Of a stretch of DNA of 64,000 bases, positions 62,544-64,000 are shown piece after piece (within the stretch, counting starts at the first letter, position 1; each line of letters opens with the position of its first letter). Source of the DNA: Camarhynchus parvulus (lineage: Eukaryota; Chordata; Aves; Passeriformes; Thraupidae); the NCBI RefSeq assembly GCF_901933205.1, contig NC_044581.1, positions 14,225,501 to 14,289,500 of the forward strand, written 5' to 3'. The notes below the pieces were generated by a model. That model was not told the origin of the DNA, did no database searches, and saw only the letters and a program-made list of their open reading frames with translations. The position numbers and the translations under genes are program-made.

Positions 62544-64000
62544 CTGCACAAAATGTTTATGTTATCTTTTGGTCACTGCAACCAAGACTAAGCCTAACTG
62601 CTAAATGAACTTGATGGGAAGATAAGCCTAGTGGTCAAAGACAAACACAGGAAATACTAACTGCTTTCTTTGTTGATTCTCAGAAAAGCACCCCGTGCAG
62701 CACGTGCTGAAGGTTACCAAAAATGCCAATGAGATCTCACGTTAGACCAGAAAAGGAATGAGTTTATAACAAATTCAGAGATTCTACAGAATCAGATTCT
62801 TCAGTACATTGCTGTTGGCCTGAGCAATTCCCATGTGTGTTCAGCATCACACACAGCTCTGGGAAAAAGACAAAGCTTCACTCTACCACAACTAGCAGAT
62901 TATAATTGACTCATCTGTCAGGTATCTTCTCATTGTCCTAATTTCTACCACAAATCTGTCATTTATTTTCACATAACAGTTCTTCTGCCTGTTTTGTTAC
63001 ATGTTTAAACACTTGCATGCTGATTTCTGAAGGCAAGAGGCTGACTGTAGCAACCAAGAAGTGCCCGAGAAGTGTTGGAGGAGACACCTGGCGCTGGGAC
63101 ATGTAGTGCTCAGCTGCTCTGGAGCCAGACCAGCAGAAAGGTAGGGCTGGATGGAGAAGGCAGTCAGGACTCAGAGCACAGATGCCAGCAGAGTCTCACA
63201 AAGGAGCAAGCAGAGACACAGGACCCCAGCTTGTGAAATGCTGTCCCATGTCCTCAGCAAGAGGCAGAGACCTGTCCCTGAGAACAAGCACTCTGAGACC
63301 AAAACTTCTCACCCTCAGTCACTTGCTGCTGCTGCTCACTACATAAATCATTCCCACTCTGCACACCAGCTGAGGAAAGGGCTTCCAGGGATAATTAAAA
63401 ACAAAAACAAAAAAAGTATTCAATGGGATTAAAAATAAAATCACATCTACACAAGTTGCAGATTTCTTCTTGTACATGTAATGTCAGCACTATAGAACTG
63501 ATGAACATTTGGGGCTTTTTCAGAGCCTAGAAAACCTCTTATCCCAGTGTGTGTGCAATACTTTCTCAGCCCAGGCCAACCTGTTTCACAGTCTCTCCTG
63601 AACAGATCTCCTCAGTGCAAAGTTAATGTGCAGTGGTATCTCATGATTTTTTCATATTAAAAATTAACTACTGCAACAGAGAAAGCTTTCTTCTGCACTA
63701 AAATGGCTGACTGCAAATCATCTATGGCACTGCTGACCCTGAAGAAAGGTCTGGGTTTTGGGAAGGGACCACATATGCTCCATAGCTGCAAAGAGGCACA
63801 GCAGGAAATCCATCCGACAGTTGATTTTTCTCACTACTTCATTCATCTTTGTGCCAGTCTCAAGGAAACATCCAAGTTCATAATTTTACCACTTCTGCTT
63901 TTGGGCTCTTGGCAGGCTGCTGACCCAGCAGTGGCTCAGAGTGGCAGAGTGTGCTGGGCAGTGACAGCAGAGCCACACACTCTGCTCCCAGAGTTACAGA
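62544..64000 (-). other. C19orf12: C19orf12 upstream intron (5' part of gene not found)
   Basis: The sequence right of the 62543 acceptor is AT-rich and lacks a CpG island. I found no exon ending in the required phase (one base of a split codon), so the first exon and promoter probably lie beyond 64,000. It holds no other recognised gene. Confidence 0.5.

Noticed and set aside
1..64000. CRISPR arrays, operons, prokaryotic or viral gene clusters
   Set aside because: The window is clearly vertebrate nuclear DNA with spliced genes; no such structures are present, and I saw no tRNA or rRNA gene.

Overview
This is a vertebrate nuclear window and most likely a bird, probably a songbird. The evidence is introns with GT-AG borders, two CpG islands in an otherwise CpG-poor background, AATAAA-type 3' ends, and gene order VSTM2B(+), POP4(+), PLEKHF1(+), C19orf12(-), the order I know from human 19q12. 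Two LTRs near 56.2-57.3 kb look like solo LTRs I remember as abundant in songbird genomes. Protein identities rest on remembered human sequences, not on a search.

Layout. 1-945: end of VSTM2B, with its short last coding exon at 857-945, then a 3'UTR to about 1,570. 1.6-19.2 kb: intergenic DNA with a 32-bp minisatellite and a perfect 20-bp inverted repeat. 19.27-22.6 kb: complete POP4, seven coding exons and 220 residues, starting in a CpG island with CCAAT and NRF1-type motifs. 22.6-38.6 kb: intergenic, mostly AT-rich, with A-rich tracts and a possible LTR. 38.64-39.56 kb: CpG island taken as the PLEKHF1 promoter and non-coding exon 1, full of short tandem repeats. 38.88-43.84 kb: PLEKHF1 intron 1. 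43.86-44.68 kb: the whole PLEKHF1 coding sequence in one exon, with a 3'UTR to about 46.1 kb. 46.1-60.2 kb: intergenic, with two solo LTRs and a strong CTCF-type motif. 60.24-62.54 kb: last two coding exons and 3'UTR of C19orf12 on the minus strand; its 5' end is not identifiable and probably lies beyond the right edge.

The four genes do unrelated jobs: an Ig-domain membrane protein, an RNase P/MRP subunit, a PI3P-binding endolysosomal adaptor and a glycine-zipper membrane protein. They are neighbours by conserved synteny, not members of one system. I found no undescribed multi-gene system. The most interesting points are the C19orf12 start, where the codon aligned with the human short-isoform Met is GTG; the G-rich repeats just after the tiny first coding exon of POP4; and the layered repeats around the PLEKHF1 promoter.
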